64,000 nucleotides of DNA, from assembly GCF_965229915.1 (NCBI RefSeq), contig NZ_CBDDJZ010000002.1, positions 496,001 through 560,000 on the forward strand, in the 5' to 3' direction. Below are positions 37,042-45,220 of the stretch, piece after piece. The translations under genes were made by a program, and so were the position numbers. Origin of the DNA: Marinoscillum sp965229915. Lineage in GTDB: Bacteria > Bacteroidota > Bacteroidia > Cytophagales > Cyclobacteriaceae. The notes beneath the pieces were generated by a model. The model ran no database searches, was not told where the DNA came from, and was given only the letters and a program-made list of their open reading frames with translations. The first letter of the stretch is position 1. Each line of letters begins with the position of its first letter.

Positions 37042-39299
37042 AGCAGGTAAGCAACATAGTGATAACCGTTTTTGGTCTGTGGCTCTCCTCCTGCAGTGTT
37101 TCCAAGTTCATCCCTGAAGATGAGGTGCTGTACACCGGAGCGAGTGTCAACCTGAATTTTCCTGAAAAAGTTAAAAACAAAGGAGCCATAAGAGAACAGG
37201 TATCTGGCGTGCTCTATCCTAAGCCCAATTCGGAGCTTTTGGGCATGAAACTGGGGCTGTACTATCACTATCGTGCTGAAAAGAAAAACTTTGCCCCGGT
37301 TACCAAATGGCTCAACAAGAAGTTTGGTGAGGAACCCGTGTACCTCTCTGATGTGGATGTAGCAAAAACAGAAGAGCTCATTGGCAACCGGCTAGAGAAT
37401 AATGGCTTTTTCAAGAACACGGTAACAGCTGAAATGAGAGGAAAAGGCAAATATGCCAGTATTCGCTACGATGCTGAAATGGAGATTCCATACAAACTCA
37501 AAGCCTATCAGTTGGACAAGGACAGCTCTCAGATTCATCGAGATTTGAAAGCGGCATTGGAAAAGACGCTTCTAAAACCAGAAAGCCGATTTGACCTCAG
37601 TCAACTCAAAGCGGAACGTCAACGAATCGATGAATACTTGAAATCGCTGGGTTACTACAACTTCAATGGAGACTTCCTGCTGTTCGAAGCAGACACCAAT
37701 CAATACGATACGCGCCATTTCGACTTATTCCTACGGCTGAAAAAGGAAACTCCTCTAAGGTCCAAACTGCCCTATCGCATCAACTCCATTCAGATCTATC
37801 CTCGGTATTCGTTAAATGAAGATTCGCTGGTTCAAGACACTGTGGTGGTGGATGAGCTAGAGATAATCCAACGCGGCACGTACTTCAAACCACATTTGCT
37901 ACCCTACTACGTCCTGTTGGAGGAAGACACCCGTTACAACCCGCGAGCCTCACGGGTGACCAGTCAGCGGTTTTCATCCATTGGTTCTTATAAGTATGTC
38001 AATATCCGACATGAAGTGATCAAAACACCTACTGCTGAAGACTCCGTTGGCTGGGTCAATACGCAGATCTTCTTGTCCCCGACAACCAAGCGCTCACTCA
38101 GGGCTGAGATTCAGGGAGTGACCAAGTCCAATAACTTTGCCGGACCTTCCCTGCTTGGCACCTACCTCAATAGAAACCTCTTTCACGGTGGGGAGATCTT
38201 ACAGGTAAGTGGAAAGGTCGGTTATGAAACACAGATCACCGGAGGCAAAAACAGCGGTCTTAGCAGTACACAGTTTGGTATTAACAGTGACCTGATCTTT
38301 CCAAGACTGATTCCTATCAAGCTCGTGGATCGTTTTCAATATGATGTTCCCAAAACCAAGGTTTCGTTAGGAATGGAATACCTAAACCGCTCCAAGCTTT
38401 ACACGCTCAGGACATTCAGCCTTACACAGGGATATACCTGGAATGCCTCCAAATACATCTACCATGAGCTAGACCCTATCAGCATCAACCTGGTGAAGCT
38501 CTCCAATACCACGGAGGAATTTGATGCCATACTGGCGGACAACCCATTCCTGGCGGGAAGTTTCGAGCAAGAGTTTATTGCCGGTATGAACTACAGCTTT
38601 ACCTATTCTGAAATGAATAACTCCGCCATCAAAAATCCATTTTTCCTGAATGCCAACCTCAATGTGGCGGGGAATGCTATGAATGCACTCAGCAGCGACA
38701 CTAATGCAGAAGGAAAACAAACAATCTTCAACCAGGAGTTTGCACAATATGCAAAAATCGATATGGATGCACGTTTTCACCTGGACCTGGGCAAAGGACA
38801 CCAACTTGTTTCCAGGGTATTTGCCGGATTCGGAATGGCCTATGGCAATTCGGATGCACTGCCCTTTGCCAAGCAATACTATGCCGGTGGCCCCTATAGT
38901 ATTCGGGCCTTCCAGATTCGTGGACTGGGACCGGGAACCTACACACCCCAGCAAGACGATGACAATACCAGCTCCTTCTTTGATCGCACTGGAGACGTCC
39001 GCCTGGAGGGAAATGTAGAATACCGATTTCCCATCTACAGTGTACTGAAAGGAGGACTCTTTGTCGATGCGGGAAATGTGTGGCTCCGGGAGGGTGATGA
39101 AGAGGCTTTACCTGGAGGTCAATTTACCTCCAGCTTTTACAAGCAGCTTGGTATTGGTACCGGTGCTGGACTGAGAGTGGATATCCAGAGCTTTGTCATT
39201 CGGGGTGATCTGGCCTTCCCTATCCACCACCCGACCACCGGATTTGATGTGGACCTGAGCGGACTTACCTTCAACTTCGCTATTGGGTATCCTTTTTAA
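37038..39299 (+). CDS. tamL: TamL, BamA/TamA-like outer-membrane lipoprotein
   Basis: The 753-residue protein starts with a lipoprotein signal peptide (VFGLWLSSCSVSKFIPEDEV, lipobox LSSC, Cys about 19), then POTRA-like repeats (for example VYLSDVDVAKTEELIGNRLE and DLSQLKAERQRIDEYLKS, residues about 95-200) and a 16-strand barrel of the Omp85 family. The family hallmark is near residue 615-625 (GGPYSIRAFQIRGLGPGTY, equivalent to the VRGF region), and the protein ends with SGLTFNFAIGYPF, a classic terminal-Phe signal. Unlike proteobacterial TamA it is a lipoprotein, which is the Bacteroidota form called TamL. Coupled with tamB by the ATGA overlap. Confidence 0.9.
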   Translation: MKQVSNIVITVFGLWLSSCSVSKFIPEDEVLYTGASVNLNFPEKVKNKGAIREQVSGVLYPKPNSELLGMKLGLYYHYRAEKKNFAPVTKWLNKKFGEEPVYLSDVDVAKTEELIGNRLENNGFFKNTVTAEMRGKGKYASIRYDAEMEIPYKLKAYQLDKDSSQIHRDLKAALEKTLLKPESRFDLSQLKAERQRIDEYLKSLGYYNFNGDFLLFEADTNQYDTRHFDLFLRLKKETPLRSKLPYRINSIQIYPRYSLNEDSLVQDTVVVDELEIIQRGTYFKPHLLPYYVLLEEDTRYNPRASRVTSQRFSSIGSYKYVNIRHEVIKTPTAEDSVGWVNTQIFLSPTTKRSLRAEIQGVTKSNNFAGPSLLGTYLNRNLFHGGEILQVSGKVGYETQITGGKNSGLSSTQFGINSDLIFPRLIPIKLVDRFQYDVPKTKVSLGMEYLNRSKLYTLRTFSLTQGYTWNASKYIYHELDPISINLVKLSNTTEEFDAILADNPFLAGSFEQEFIAGMNYSFTYSEMNNSAIKNPFFLNANLNVAGNAMNALSSDTNAEGKQTIFNQEFAQYAKIDMDARFHLDLGKGHQLVSRVFAGFGMAYGNSDALPFAKQYYAGGPYSIRAFQIRGLGPGTYTPQQDDDNTSSFFDRTGDVRLEGNVEYRFPIYSVLKGGLFVDAGNVWLREGDEEALPGGQFTSSFYKQLGIGTGAGLRVDIQSFVIRGDLAFPIHHPTTGFDVDLSGLTFNFAIGYPF

Positions 39300-39415
39300 C
39301 CTCAACTCACTCCCACAGGAACTCTTTCTAAATCAAGTAACCCATAACCAACTCTCCCCAACCCCGCTCCTGCAAGAGACGGACTCAATCGCTCAACATT
39401 CTTGACTGTTCGTCT

Positions 39416-39423
39416 TAACTTTG
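39416..39423 (+). promoter_or_regulatory. -7 promoter element directly before mnmE
   Basis: TAACTTTG is an exact TAnnTTTG match. It ends four bases before the mnmE ATG at 39428, so transcription would start at or next to the start codon. Either the mRNA is leaderless or translation begins slightly downstream, but the protein N terminus fits the family well at this ATG. Confidence 0.5.
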
Positions 39424-39427
39424 CCCA

Positions 39428-40786
39428 ATGCATTTGGACACGATCGTAGCGCTGGCCACCCCTCCCGGTGTGGGTGCCATCGGGGTAATCAGAGTTTCCG
39501 GACCAAAAACCATTGAGCTGGTCAATGAGGTATTTAAGGGAAAAGACCTGACATCCGTCAAAAGCCACACTATCCACCTGGGTACCATCCGCGATGGTGA
39601 GACCATTGTGGATGAGGTACTCATCTCACTATTCAAAGGACCCAACTCCTACACCAAAGAGGACGTGATCGAGATTTCATGTCACGGTAGCCAGTTTATC
39701 ATCCAGCAGTTGATCAAGCTTTTATTGAGAAAGGGAGCTCGGTTGGCTAAAGCCGGTGAATTCACTCAACGAGCGTTCATTAACGGCCGGTTTGATTTGG
39801 CGCAAGCCGAAGCAGTCGCTGACCTGATTGCATCTGAAAACGAATCGATGCACAGTGCGGCAATGAATCAAATGCGTGGTGGCTTCTCCCAGGAGATTAA
39901 AAACCTGCGCGAAGAACTTGTCCACTTTGCTTCAATGATAGAGCTGGAACTGGACTTTGCAGAGGAAGACGTGGAGTTTGCCAGTAGAGAAGACCTTAAA
40001 AAGCTGATCAACAACCTGAAAGCATTGATCCAACGCTTAACGGAGAGTTTTACACTGGGTAACGCGATCAAAAATGGGATCCCGACAGTGATAGCTGGTA
40101 AACCCAATGCGGGCAAGTCCACGCTGCTGAACGCCCTACTCAATGAAGAAAAGGCAATCGTTTCGGACATTCCCGGCACCACTCGTGATGTGATCGAAGA
40201 CGTGATCAATGTGGATGGGATTGCCTTTCGATTTACTGATACAGCTGGAATCCGAACTACCGAAGACAAGGTAGAAGCCATCGGTGTGGAGCGTACCATG
40301 AGCAAAATGAAGGCGGCCTCTGTGGTCCTGTACCTGATCGACATGAAAGAAGATCAGCCGGAAGACGTGGACAAGGAAATCGCTTTCATCAAAGACCTGG
40401 GCGTTCCCTACCTGCTGATCGGCAACAAGCTGGATCAGGCGAAACCAGCTGTACAAAAGCAACTGGAAGACAACAATGCCTTGCTAATCTCAGCTAGTCA
40501 AAAGCAAAACCTGGAAAACCTCAAGGAGGCACTTAAAGAACTGGTATCTCTGGACGACTTCAAGTCTGGAAACACCATCGTCACCAACTTACGGCACTAT
40601 GAGAGTCTGATGCAGACCAATGAAGCGTTGGACCGGGTGATCACAGGTATTGATCAAGAGATTACCAATGACTTCCTGGCCATGGACATCCGCAACTCAT
40701 TGCATCACCTGGGTGAGATCACCGGTGAGATCACCACTGAGGATCTGCTGGACAATATCTTTAGCAAGTTTTGTATCGGAAAGTAA
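39428..40786 (+). CDS. mnmE: tRNA modification GTPase MnmE
   Basis: MnmE with MnmG makes the cmnm5/nm5 group at C5 of uridine-34 in several tRNAs, using folate and GTP. The 452-residue protein is complete. The N-terminal folate domain opens DTIVALATPPGVGAIGVIRV and includes GEFTQRAFINGRFDLAQAEA. The inserted G domain has G1 GKPNAGKSTLLNALL, G3 DTAGI (in FTDTAGIRTTED), G4 NKLD and the SAS region. The helical C terminus ends with the near-universal FCIGK, whose Cys is catalytic. That tail (40769-40786) is also a known integration target for genomic islands, and accessory genes begin just behind it. No other modification gene is adjacent. Confidence 0.96.
   Translation: MHLDTIVALATPPGVGAIGVIRVSGPKTIELVNEVFKGKDLTSVKSHTIHLGTIRDGETIVDEVLISLFKGPNSYTKEDVIEISCHGSQFIIQQLIKLLLRKGARLAKAGEFTQRAFINGRFDLAQAEAVADLIASENESMHSAAMNQMRGGFSQEIKNLREELVHFASMIELELDFAEEDVEFASREDLKKLINNLKALIQRLTESFTLGNAIKNGIPTVIAGKPNAGKSTLLNALLNEEKAIVSDIPGTTRDVIEDVINVDGIAFRFTDTAGIRTTEDKVEAIGVERTMSKMKAASVVLYLIDMKEDQPEDVDKEIAFIKDLGVPYLLIGNKLDQAKPAVQKQLEDNNALLISASQKQNLENLKEALKELVSLDDFKSGNTIVTNLRHYESLMQTNEALDRVITGIDQEITNDFLAMDIRNSLHHLGEITGEITTEDLLDNIFSKFCIGK
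40769..40786 (+). other. Candidate attachment site (attL) in the mnmE 3' end
   Basis: These 18 bases encode FCIGK plus stop. The equivalent 18 bases of mnmE (trmE/thdF) are the attB of SGI1-type islands in enterobacteria. Here a tyrosine recombinase gene starts 593 bp further on and every gene downstream is accessory. No second copy of the 18 bases is visible up to 64000, so the matching attR would lie outside the window. Confidence 0.5.
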
Positions 40787-40852
40787 TTACTTTTCGAATA
40801 GTACGCTAAACCCTTCTTTTACTTACTTTTAGGCTGTTTTTACTTCCTTTTC

Positions 40853-40935
40853 TTGTTGCTAAATTTCCTATTTTTTCCTATCTTGCGTTTCTAATTTGTT
40901 GCTGACCAATCAATATTTGTTGTTAGCAACAAATT
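40853..40935. repeat. TTGTTGCT repeats near the element end
   Basis: TTGTTGCT occurs directly at 40853-40860 and 40896-40903 and inverted (AGCAACAA) at 40925-40932. The last two extend to an 11-bp inverted repeat, AATTTGTTGCT (40893-40903) and AGCAACAAATT (40925-40935), with 21 bases between. Placed between attL and the first element gene, they could be arm sites for the recombinase or excisionase, or an element promoter/operator. Confidence 0.45.
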
Positions 40936-40957
40936 TTTAAGATCGAGGCGAGATGAT

Positions 40958-41007
40958 GTTACATAGAGATACATTCTGATACAAGGGGATACACTCTGAT
41001 ACAGAAA
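40958..41007 (+). repeat. Five helically phased GATACA-type repeats
   Basis: GATACA occurs at 40968, 40978, 40988 and 40998, each exactly 10 bp after the last, and GTTACA at 40958 continues the series with one mismatch. Alternate units also share TTCT/CTCT after GATACA, so a 20-bp tandem unit underlies it. Ten-base spacing puts all copies on one face of the helix. The array ends 21 bp before the first element gene (41029), whose product contains an HTH. Confidence 0.65.
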
Positions 41008-41028
41008 CAAGCAGAAAAAGGAAACACC

Positions 41029-41382
41029 ATGAGCAGCAACATTCGAGTTCCCAAAATCTGTCAGCATTGCGGTACTGAGTTTATCGCCAAGACTACTGTG
41101 ACCAAATTTTGTGGTGATAACTGTGCCAAGCGTGCCTACAAGAAACGCAAGAGAGATCAGAAGGTACAGGAGATTGCCCCTACTGCGGTACAGAAACAGG
41201 AATACAATCAGGAACAAGTCAAAGACAAAGACTTTCTAAGTATTGCCGAAACCTGCAAACTACTTGGAGCAAGTAGAATGACTCTGTACCGTCAGATCAA
41301 GAACGGAAAAATTCAAGCTGCGAAAATTGGTAGCCGTACCATCATTAAGAGAGAAGAAATCGAAAAACTGTTTCAGGCATGA
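41029..41382 (+). CDS. Zinc-ribbon HTH excisionase-like protein
   Basis: This 117-residue protein has two parts. The N-terminal zinc ribbon has CQHCGTEF, then FCGDNC (four Cys, residues about 11-34) with a basic stretch KRAYKKRKRDQK. A C-terminal MerR/excisionase-type HTH spans about 66-115: DFLSIAETCKLLGASRMTLY followed by RQIKNGKIQAAKIGSRTIIK, the HTH_17 plan. Proteins like this sit beside tyrosine recombinases in Bacteroidota elements and act as excision or directionality factors. The stop overlaps the integrase start (ATGA). It may bind the GATACA array just upstream. Confidence 0.8.
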   Translation: MSSNIRVPKICQHCGTEFIAKTTVTKFCGDNCAKRAYKKRKRDQKVQEIAPTAVQKQEYNQEQVKDKDFLSIAETCKLLGASRMTLYRQIKNGKIQAAKIGSRTIIKREEIEKLFQA

Positions 41383-42473
41383 AAGTAACACTAAGAAAAC
41401 GCAATCAAGGTGGCAAGACCAGTCTATACCTAGACTACTACCACAAAGGGAAAAGGAAAACCGAATACCTCAAATTATACCTTTCTCCCAATGCAAAGAC
41501 CAAAGAGGAAAAGGAAGTCAACAAAAAGACCCTTCAATTAGCTGAGACTATCAGAGCACAGCGACAAATCGAAATCCAAAACGGTGTTTATGGATTCAGA
41601 GATAATGAGAAATTGAAAGGCAGCTTCCTTGCATACATTGAGCTACTGGCTAACCAGAGGCAGGATAGCCCTGGCAATTACGGCAATTGGACAAGTATGC
41701 TGAAACATCTAAAGGCTTTCTGTCCCTATGAGGTTTCCTTCTCAGATATTGACCGACAGTTTATTCAGGATTTCAAATACTACCTTGATAAGAAGGCTAT
41801 TGCACATGGTGACCAGAAACTATCTCAAAATTCTAAGTACTCCTACTTTAACAAGCTGCGAGCAGCTTTAAAGCAAGCAGTGAAAGACGGCATTCTACCT
41901 ACCAACCCAAGTGAAGGAGTTGACGCCTTTAAACAAGGTGAACCTGAAAGAGAATTTCTGACTTTGGAGGAACTTCAAGCAGCGGCCAATACGGAATGTG
42001 AAATACCTCAGATGAAAACGGCATTCATATTTTCATGCCTTACAGGTCTGAGGTGGTCAGACATTAATAAGCTACTCTGGTCAGAGGTGCAGCACTCAAA
42101 TGATAACGGGTATTACATCCGATTCAGACAAAAGAAAACCAAGGGAGCAGAAACCCTCCCTATTTCAGAACAAGCCTTTGGCTTGCTCGGTGAAAGGCAA
42201 GCTCCAGAAGAGCGAGTATTCAAAGGATTGAAATACTCTGCATGGCATAACCTGAAATTGCAACAATGGATGATGAAAGCTGGTATCTCCAAAACCATCA
42301 CTTTCCATTGTGCCCGTCATACCTATGCCACTTTGCAGCTTACGGCAGGAACTGATATTTACACAGTCTCAAAGCTCTTAGGCCATAAGGAATTGAAGAC
42401 CACCCAAGTCTATGCCAAAATCATAGATGAAAAGAAACAGGAAGCAGCCAACAAAATCAAACTTGACCTATGA
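41379..42473 (+). CDS. Tyrosine recombinase (integrase)
   Basis: The 364-residue protein has an Arm-type DNA-binding start (KVTLRKRNQGGKTSLYLDYY), a SAM-like core-binding domain (about 90-190, DIDRQFIQDFKYYLDKKAI) and a catalytic domain with all key residues: Arg in TGLRWSDINKL (about 225), HCARHTYATLQL (HxxR, about 310-314), and LLGHKELKTTQVYAKI with the nucleophile Tyr about 345. It belongs to the Bacteroidota group with N-terminal Arm domains that move ICEs and mobilisable transposons. It is coupled to the genes on both sides by ATGA overlaps. Distance to the mnmE tail fits integrase-next-to-att. Confidence 0.93.
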   Translation: MKVTLRKRNQGGKTSLYLDYYHKGKRKTEYLKLYLSPNAKTKEEKEVNKKTLQLAETIRAQRQIEIQNGVYGFRDNEKLKGSFLAYIELLANQRQDSPGNYGNWTSMLKHLKAFCPYEVSFSDIDRQFIQDFKYYLDKKAIAHGDQKLSQNSKYSYFNKLRAALKQAVKDGILPTNPSEGVDAFKQGEPEREFLTLEELQAAANTECEIPQMKTAFIFSCLTGLRWSDINKLLWSEVQHSNDNGYYIRFRQKKTKGAETLPISEQAFGLLGERQAPEERVFKGLKYSAWHNLKLQQWMMKAGISKTITFHCARHTYATLQLTAGTDIYTVSKLLGHKELKTTQVYAKIIDEKKQEAANKIKLDL

Positions 42474-43486
42474 GCAATCAAACCAAATTACTTGACGACA
42501 TCCTGTACCAAGAGCTTCGCCCTTGGTTAGGAAAAAACAGCCTTGATCAAAAGTATGCTTCCAAACTCAGTAGCGTAAAGGAAGCCTCCACAGATTTTCA
42601 ATTCAAATATGAAATCAGCTTTCACAGGCCATTCGATCACAAAACAAAGTACTATTCCAAACTAATATTGAATAATGTCAAATCAGAATGTGTCAGGCTT
42701 GTCGAGCTGATCAAGGAGGACAACAACGAAAACTTAATCAAGTATTGGCTTGAAGACACACTTAACAAGCGGATTAAAACACGTTTAAAAGACCTTGGAA
42801 AGCTCATTAAAGAAAAGGACTATGCACTGACGTACATAGATCCTAAAAAAACATCCTTTGAATTAGACCAAACTCACAAGGCAAACACATTCATCTTACA
42901 GCTTCTAAAGCTTGCATACATGCAGCTTTACTTAGAAATCCAAAATGCTTTCAGCACTTGGATAGAAGATCAATTCATACTGGAGGACTTTTACAGCCAA
43001 CTACTTTTAGAACCTGTCCCGGACAAACATTTCTTGAAACCAGTTCAAGTAATTGAAGTTGAATCCAAACCATTACCAGCAGCCAAAACGGAAACCGCAG
43101 CAACGGCAAATTCATTTCATTCATTTACCTACAAGCAGCTAAACACCAACCCAGATAAATTGACCGATTTATGGGATAGCCTAAAGCTGAATCATTTCAT
43201 TAGCAAATCCACAACCCTACTCAACTTCAAAAAGGTATTCTCAGGAGGTGAAATCAAAACACCTATAGAATGGACAGGAAATATCAGCGAGCTATTCTAT
43301 TTCATTAAGCTGATATACTCAGAACATAAGTTGGTGGATGATCTAAAGCAAAAGCAATGGGAAGTGACTTGCCTATGCTTCGTTGATACTGATGGGAATT
43401 CCTTTGACAGGTCAAAGTTCAGGTCTTTAAAAAGACCGAACCTGACAGGAGATAAAATAGAAAAGGCAGTTTCGCACCTGATATAG
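42470..43486 (+). CDS. Mobile-element protein of unknown function
   Basis: The 338-residue protein is soluble, lysine- and leucine-rich, with long helices in residues 60-200 (for example NLIKYWLEDTLNKRIKTRLKD). Its last ~90 residues form a separate unit: LWDSLKLNHFISKSTTLLNFKK, TPIEWTGNISELFYFIKLI and a Phe/Cys/Asp segment ending in FDRSKFRSLKRPN. I have seen this C-terminal layout in proteins of Bacteroidota elements (DUF6617-like), but role is unknown. It follows the integrase directly by ATGA overlap and is followed by a repeat-rich gap. Confidence 0.6.
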   Translation: MSNQTKLLDDILYQELRPWLGKNSLDQKYASKLSSVKEASTDFQFKYEISFHRPFDHKTKYYSKLILNNVKSECVRLVELIKEDNNENLIKYWLEDTLNKRIKTRLKDLGKLIKEKDYALTYIDPKKTSFELDQTHKANTFILQLLKLAYMQLYLEIQNAFSTWIEDQFILEDFYSQLLLEPVPDKHFLKPVQVIEVESKPLPAAKTETAATANSFHSFTYKQLNTNPDKLTDLWDSLKLNHFISKSTTLLNFKKVFSGGEIKTPIEWTGNISELFYFIKLIYSEHKLVDDLKQKQWEVTCLCFVDTDGNSFDRSKFRSLKRPNLTGDKIEKAVSHLI

Positions 43487-43604
43487 TCCACTCTGCACTA
43501 TACTCCTTTTATCTTTTTTCTGTTTTTGTTTAGTCCTCTTTTACCTTAAAAGTGGACTATCAATTTTTACAGCCCACTCTGCACTCTGCACTCTACACTG
43601 CACC
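43483..43604. repeat. Repeat-rich gap: long-spaced inverted repeat and 7-bp iterons
   Basis: ATAGTCCACT (43483-43492, over the stop codon) and AGTGGACTAT (43551-43560) are a perfect 10-bp inverted repeat 58 bp apart. From 43575, CACTCTG, CACTCTG, CACTCTA and CACTG follow at 7-bp steps, and CCACTCTGCACT also occurs at 43488-43499. The gap (43487-43717) is pyrimidine-rich and carries no gene. Iteron-like repeats beside primase and helicase genes would fit a replication origin or oriT. Confidence 0.45.
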
Positions 43605-43717
43605 ATGCTTTAGAGCCTCATAACGCCCCTTTTAGCCTCCTACTTTAGCATCGTATTCGACAATCGGATATGACTTTTGGCCAAGAGTCCATTCATTAAT
43701 TCTTAATACGATTTAAG

Positions 43718-44017
43718 ATGGACGAAATAATTGAACGTCTTGAAAATCTCCAACGCCTAATTGAGAGCCAGGGGATTTACACGAAAGAAGTTTTAAACTT
43801 CAATGAGGCTTGCCAGTACTTGGAGCTTTCACAGTCACACTTATACAAGTTGACAAGTGGAGGTAATATTCCACACTACAAGCCAAACGGAAAGAAGCTC
43901 TATTTCAAGAGAACGGAGTTAGAAAGCTGGTTGCTTCGCAACCGCAATTCTACTCAGGAAGAAATAGACCGCAGAGCTGCGGATTACCTAATCAAAAAAG
44001 GGAGGGTAAAGCTATGA
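43718..44017 (+). CDS. HTH DNA-binding protein (excisionase family)
   Basis: This 99-residue protein has a helix (EIIERLENLQRLIESQG) and then an HTH_17 fold: LNFNEACQYLELSQSHLYKL followed by TSGGNIPHYKPNGKKLYF and a closing KRTELESWLLRN. It is the standard small regulator in front of primase genes of Bacteroidota mobilisable elements. The stop overlaps the next start (ATGA), forming a pair with another HTH protein. Confidence 0.8.
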   Translation: MDEIIERLENLQRLIESQGIYTKEVLNFNEACQYLELSQSHLYKLTSGGNIPHYKPNGKKLYFKRTELESWLLRNRNSTQEEIDRRAADYLIKKGRVKL

Positions 44018-44310
44018 CAGAGGTTTTCGATATGCTCTTGACAGTAGCTCAAGACATAAAAACAATCAAAGCATACCTCCTCAATTTCCATAAGTCACGA
44101 TTGGAGCAATTCAGTGACGAATGGATTGATGGTCAGGTAGTGATGCAAACGCTGCACATTAGCAAAAGAACCCTTCAATCCCTTCGGGATAGTGGGGTTC
44201 TTCCCTACAGCCGAATCAATGGCAAGTTCTATTACAAAGTTTCTGATATGGAAGCTTTACTGGAATCCAACTACTCACCTTCAAAATCAAAGCATTATGG
44301 AGATCAGTAG
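44014..44310 (+). CDS. HTH DNA-binding protein, second of a pair
   Basis: 98 residues. The start helix (FDMLLTVAQDIKTIKAYLLN) resembles its neighbour, followed by the HTH_17 block VVMQTLHISKRTLQSLRDSG with VLPYSRINGKFYYKVSDMEA. The two genes probably arose by duplication and may bind the same or adjacent sites. Its 3' end overlaps the next gene by 14 bp in another frame. Confidence 0.78.
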   Translation: MTEVFDMLLTVAQDIKTIKAYLLNFHKSRLEQFSDEWIDGQVVMQTLHISKRTLQSLRDSGVLPYSRINGKFYYKVSDMEALLESNYSPSKSKHYGDQ

Positions 44311-45217
44311 AGAAGCCATTTTGAGAAAGACACATTACGGCTTGAATATCTATGCCCATGTATTACGCCACTACTATCAGGGTGAAACAGTCCTATCCCT
44401 TTCGGGACGGGACTGCAAACCTGCTAAGAATCCTTTCAATGCGGACAAGCCCACATTGATGGTTAAAGTAGTTGACGGCATTGCTACACACACAGATACA
44501 GAAGAAGCCATTGCACAGGGCAATATCTTTGATTTTGCTTCATTGCATTTCAGCCTCGAAGGGCAAGCCCTTCTCGAAAAGATCAATGAAGAACTATACC
44601 TGAGAATTGGCAAGGAAAGAGGTTTTTATCATCAAGAGGAAACGCAACCTGCGGTTGCTATTCCTGAAATTCAAAAGCCTACACCGCCAGTATTCAGCTA
44701 TTTCAAAAAGCCTGTTTCTAATGTGAAACCAAGTCGCCAAGTCTCCTTGATTGAGGTGTACCATCTCATCAAAGGCAATGATTTTGCTTCGTGTACAAGT
44801 ACACTTCGCAACATCTCAGAGCCAAAAGATGCCCGAAAATACAAGGCTCAAAACTTCGATTATGTGACCTTCTCAGGCTCATTCTCTAAGCGGAATGATG
44901 CAAACCTCCAAAGACATTCAGGTTTGCTTACAATCGATTTTGACCACATTGAGGACATCCCAACGCTCAAGCAATCATTACTCGATGACCATTATTTTGA
45001 AACGGAGCTACTGTTTGTATCTCCTTCAGGTGATGGGTTGAAATGGGTAATACCGATTGACTTGACACAGGCAAAACACCAGGACTATTTCAAGGCAGTG
45101 GCAAACTACGTTTCCCACACCTATCAATTAGAAGTAGACCAGTCAGGAAAGGACATTTCAAGAGCATGTTTCCTTCCGCACGATACAGAAATATTCATCA
45201 ACCCTAAATACATATAG
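44297..45217 (+). CDS. VirE N-terminal / BT4734-like protein
   Basis: A reading frame is open from 44192, but the ATG at 44297 gives MEISREAILRKTHYGLNIYA, the usual family start, and 306 residues; the upstream part overlaps the HTH gene and is unlikely to be coding. The first half is an RNA/DNA-binding-like region with YQGETVLSLSGRDCKPAKNP. The second half is a VirE-N domain: VYHLIKGNDFASCTSTLRNI, YVTFSGSFSKRNDANLQRHS, LLTIDFDHIED and LLFVSPSGDGLKWVIPIDL, ending SRACFLPHD. The pattern DFDH plus SGDGLKW plus DISRACF is like an archaeo-eukaryotic primase fold. Beside the DUF3987 protein it probably primes or supports replication of the element. Confidence 0.85.
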   Translation: MEISREAILRKTHYGLNIYAHVLRHYYQGETVLSLSGRDCKPAKNPFNADKPTLMVKVVDGIATHTDTEEAIAQGNIFDFASLHFSLEGQALLEKINEELYLRIGKERGFYHQEETQPAVAIPEIQKPTPPVFSYFKKPVSNVKPSRQVSLIEVYHLIKGNDFASCTSTLRNISEPKDARKYKAQNFDYVTFSGSFSKRNDANLQRHSGLLTIDFDHIEDIPTLKQSLLDDHYFETELLFVSPSGDGLKWVIPIDLTQAKHQDYFKAVANYVSHTYQLEVDQSGKDISRACFLPHDTEIFINPKYI

Positions 45218-45220
45218 GTT

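Noticed and set aside
40958..41007. GATACA array as a CRISPR-like array
   Set aside because: Units are 10 bp with no unique spacers and no cas genes nearby; phased protein-binding sites fit better.
44192..44296. Longer start for the VirE-N protein
   Set aside because: The extension lies inside the HTH gene in another frame; ATG 44297 gives the usual family N terminus.
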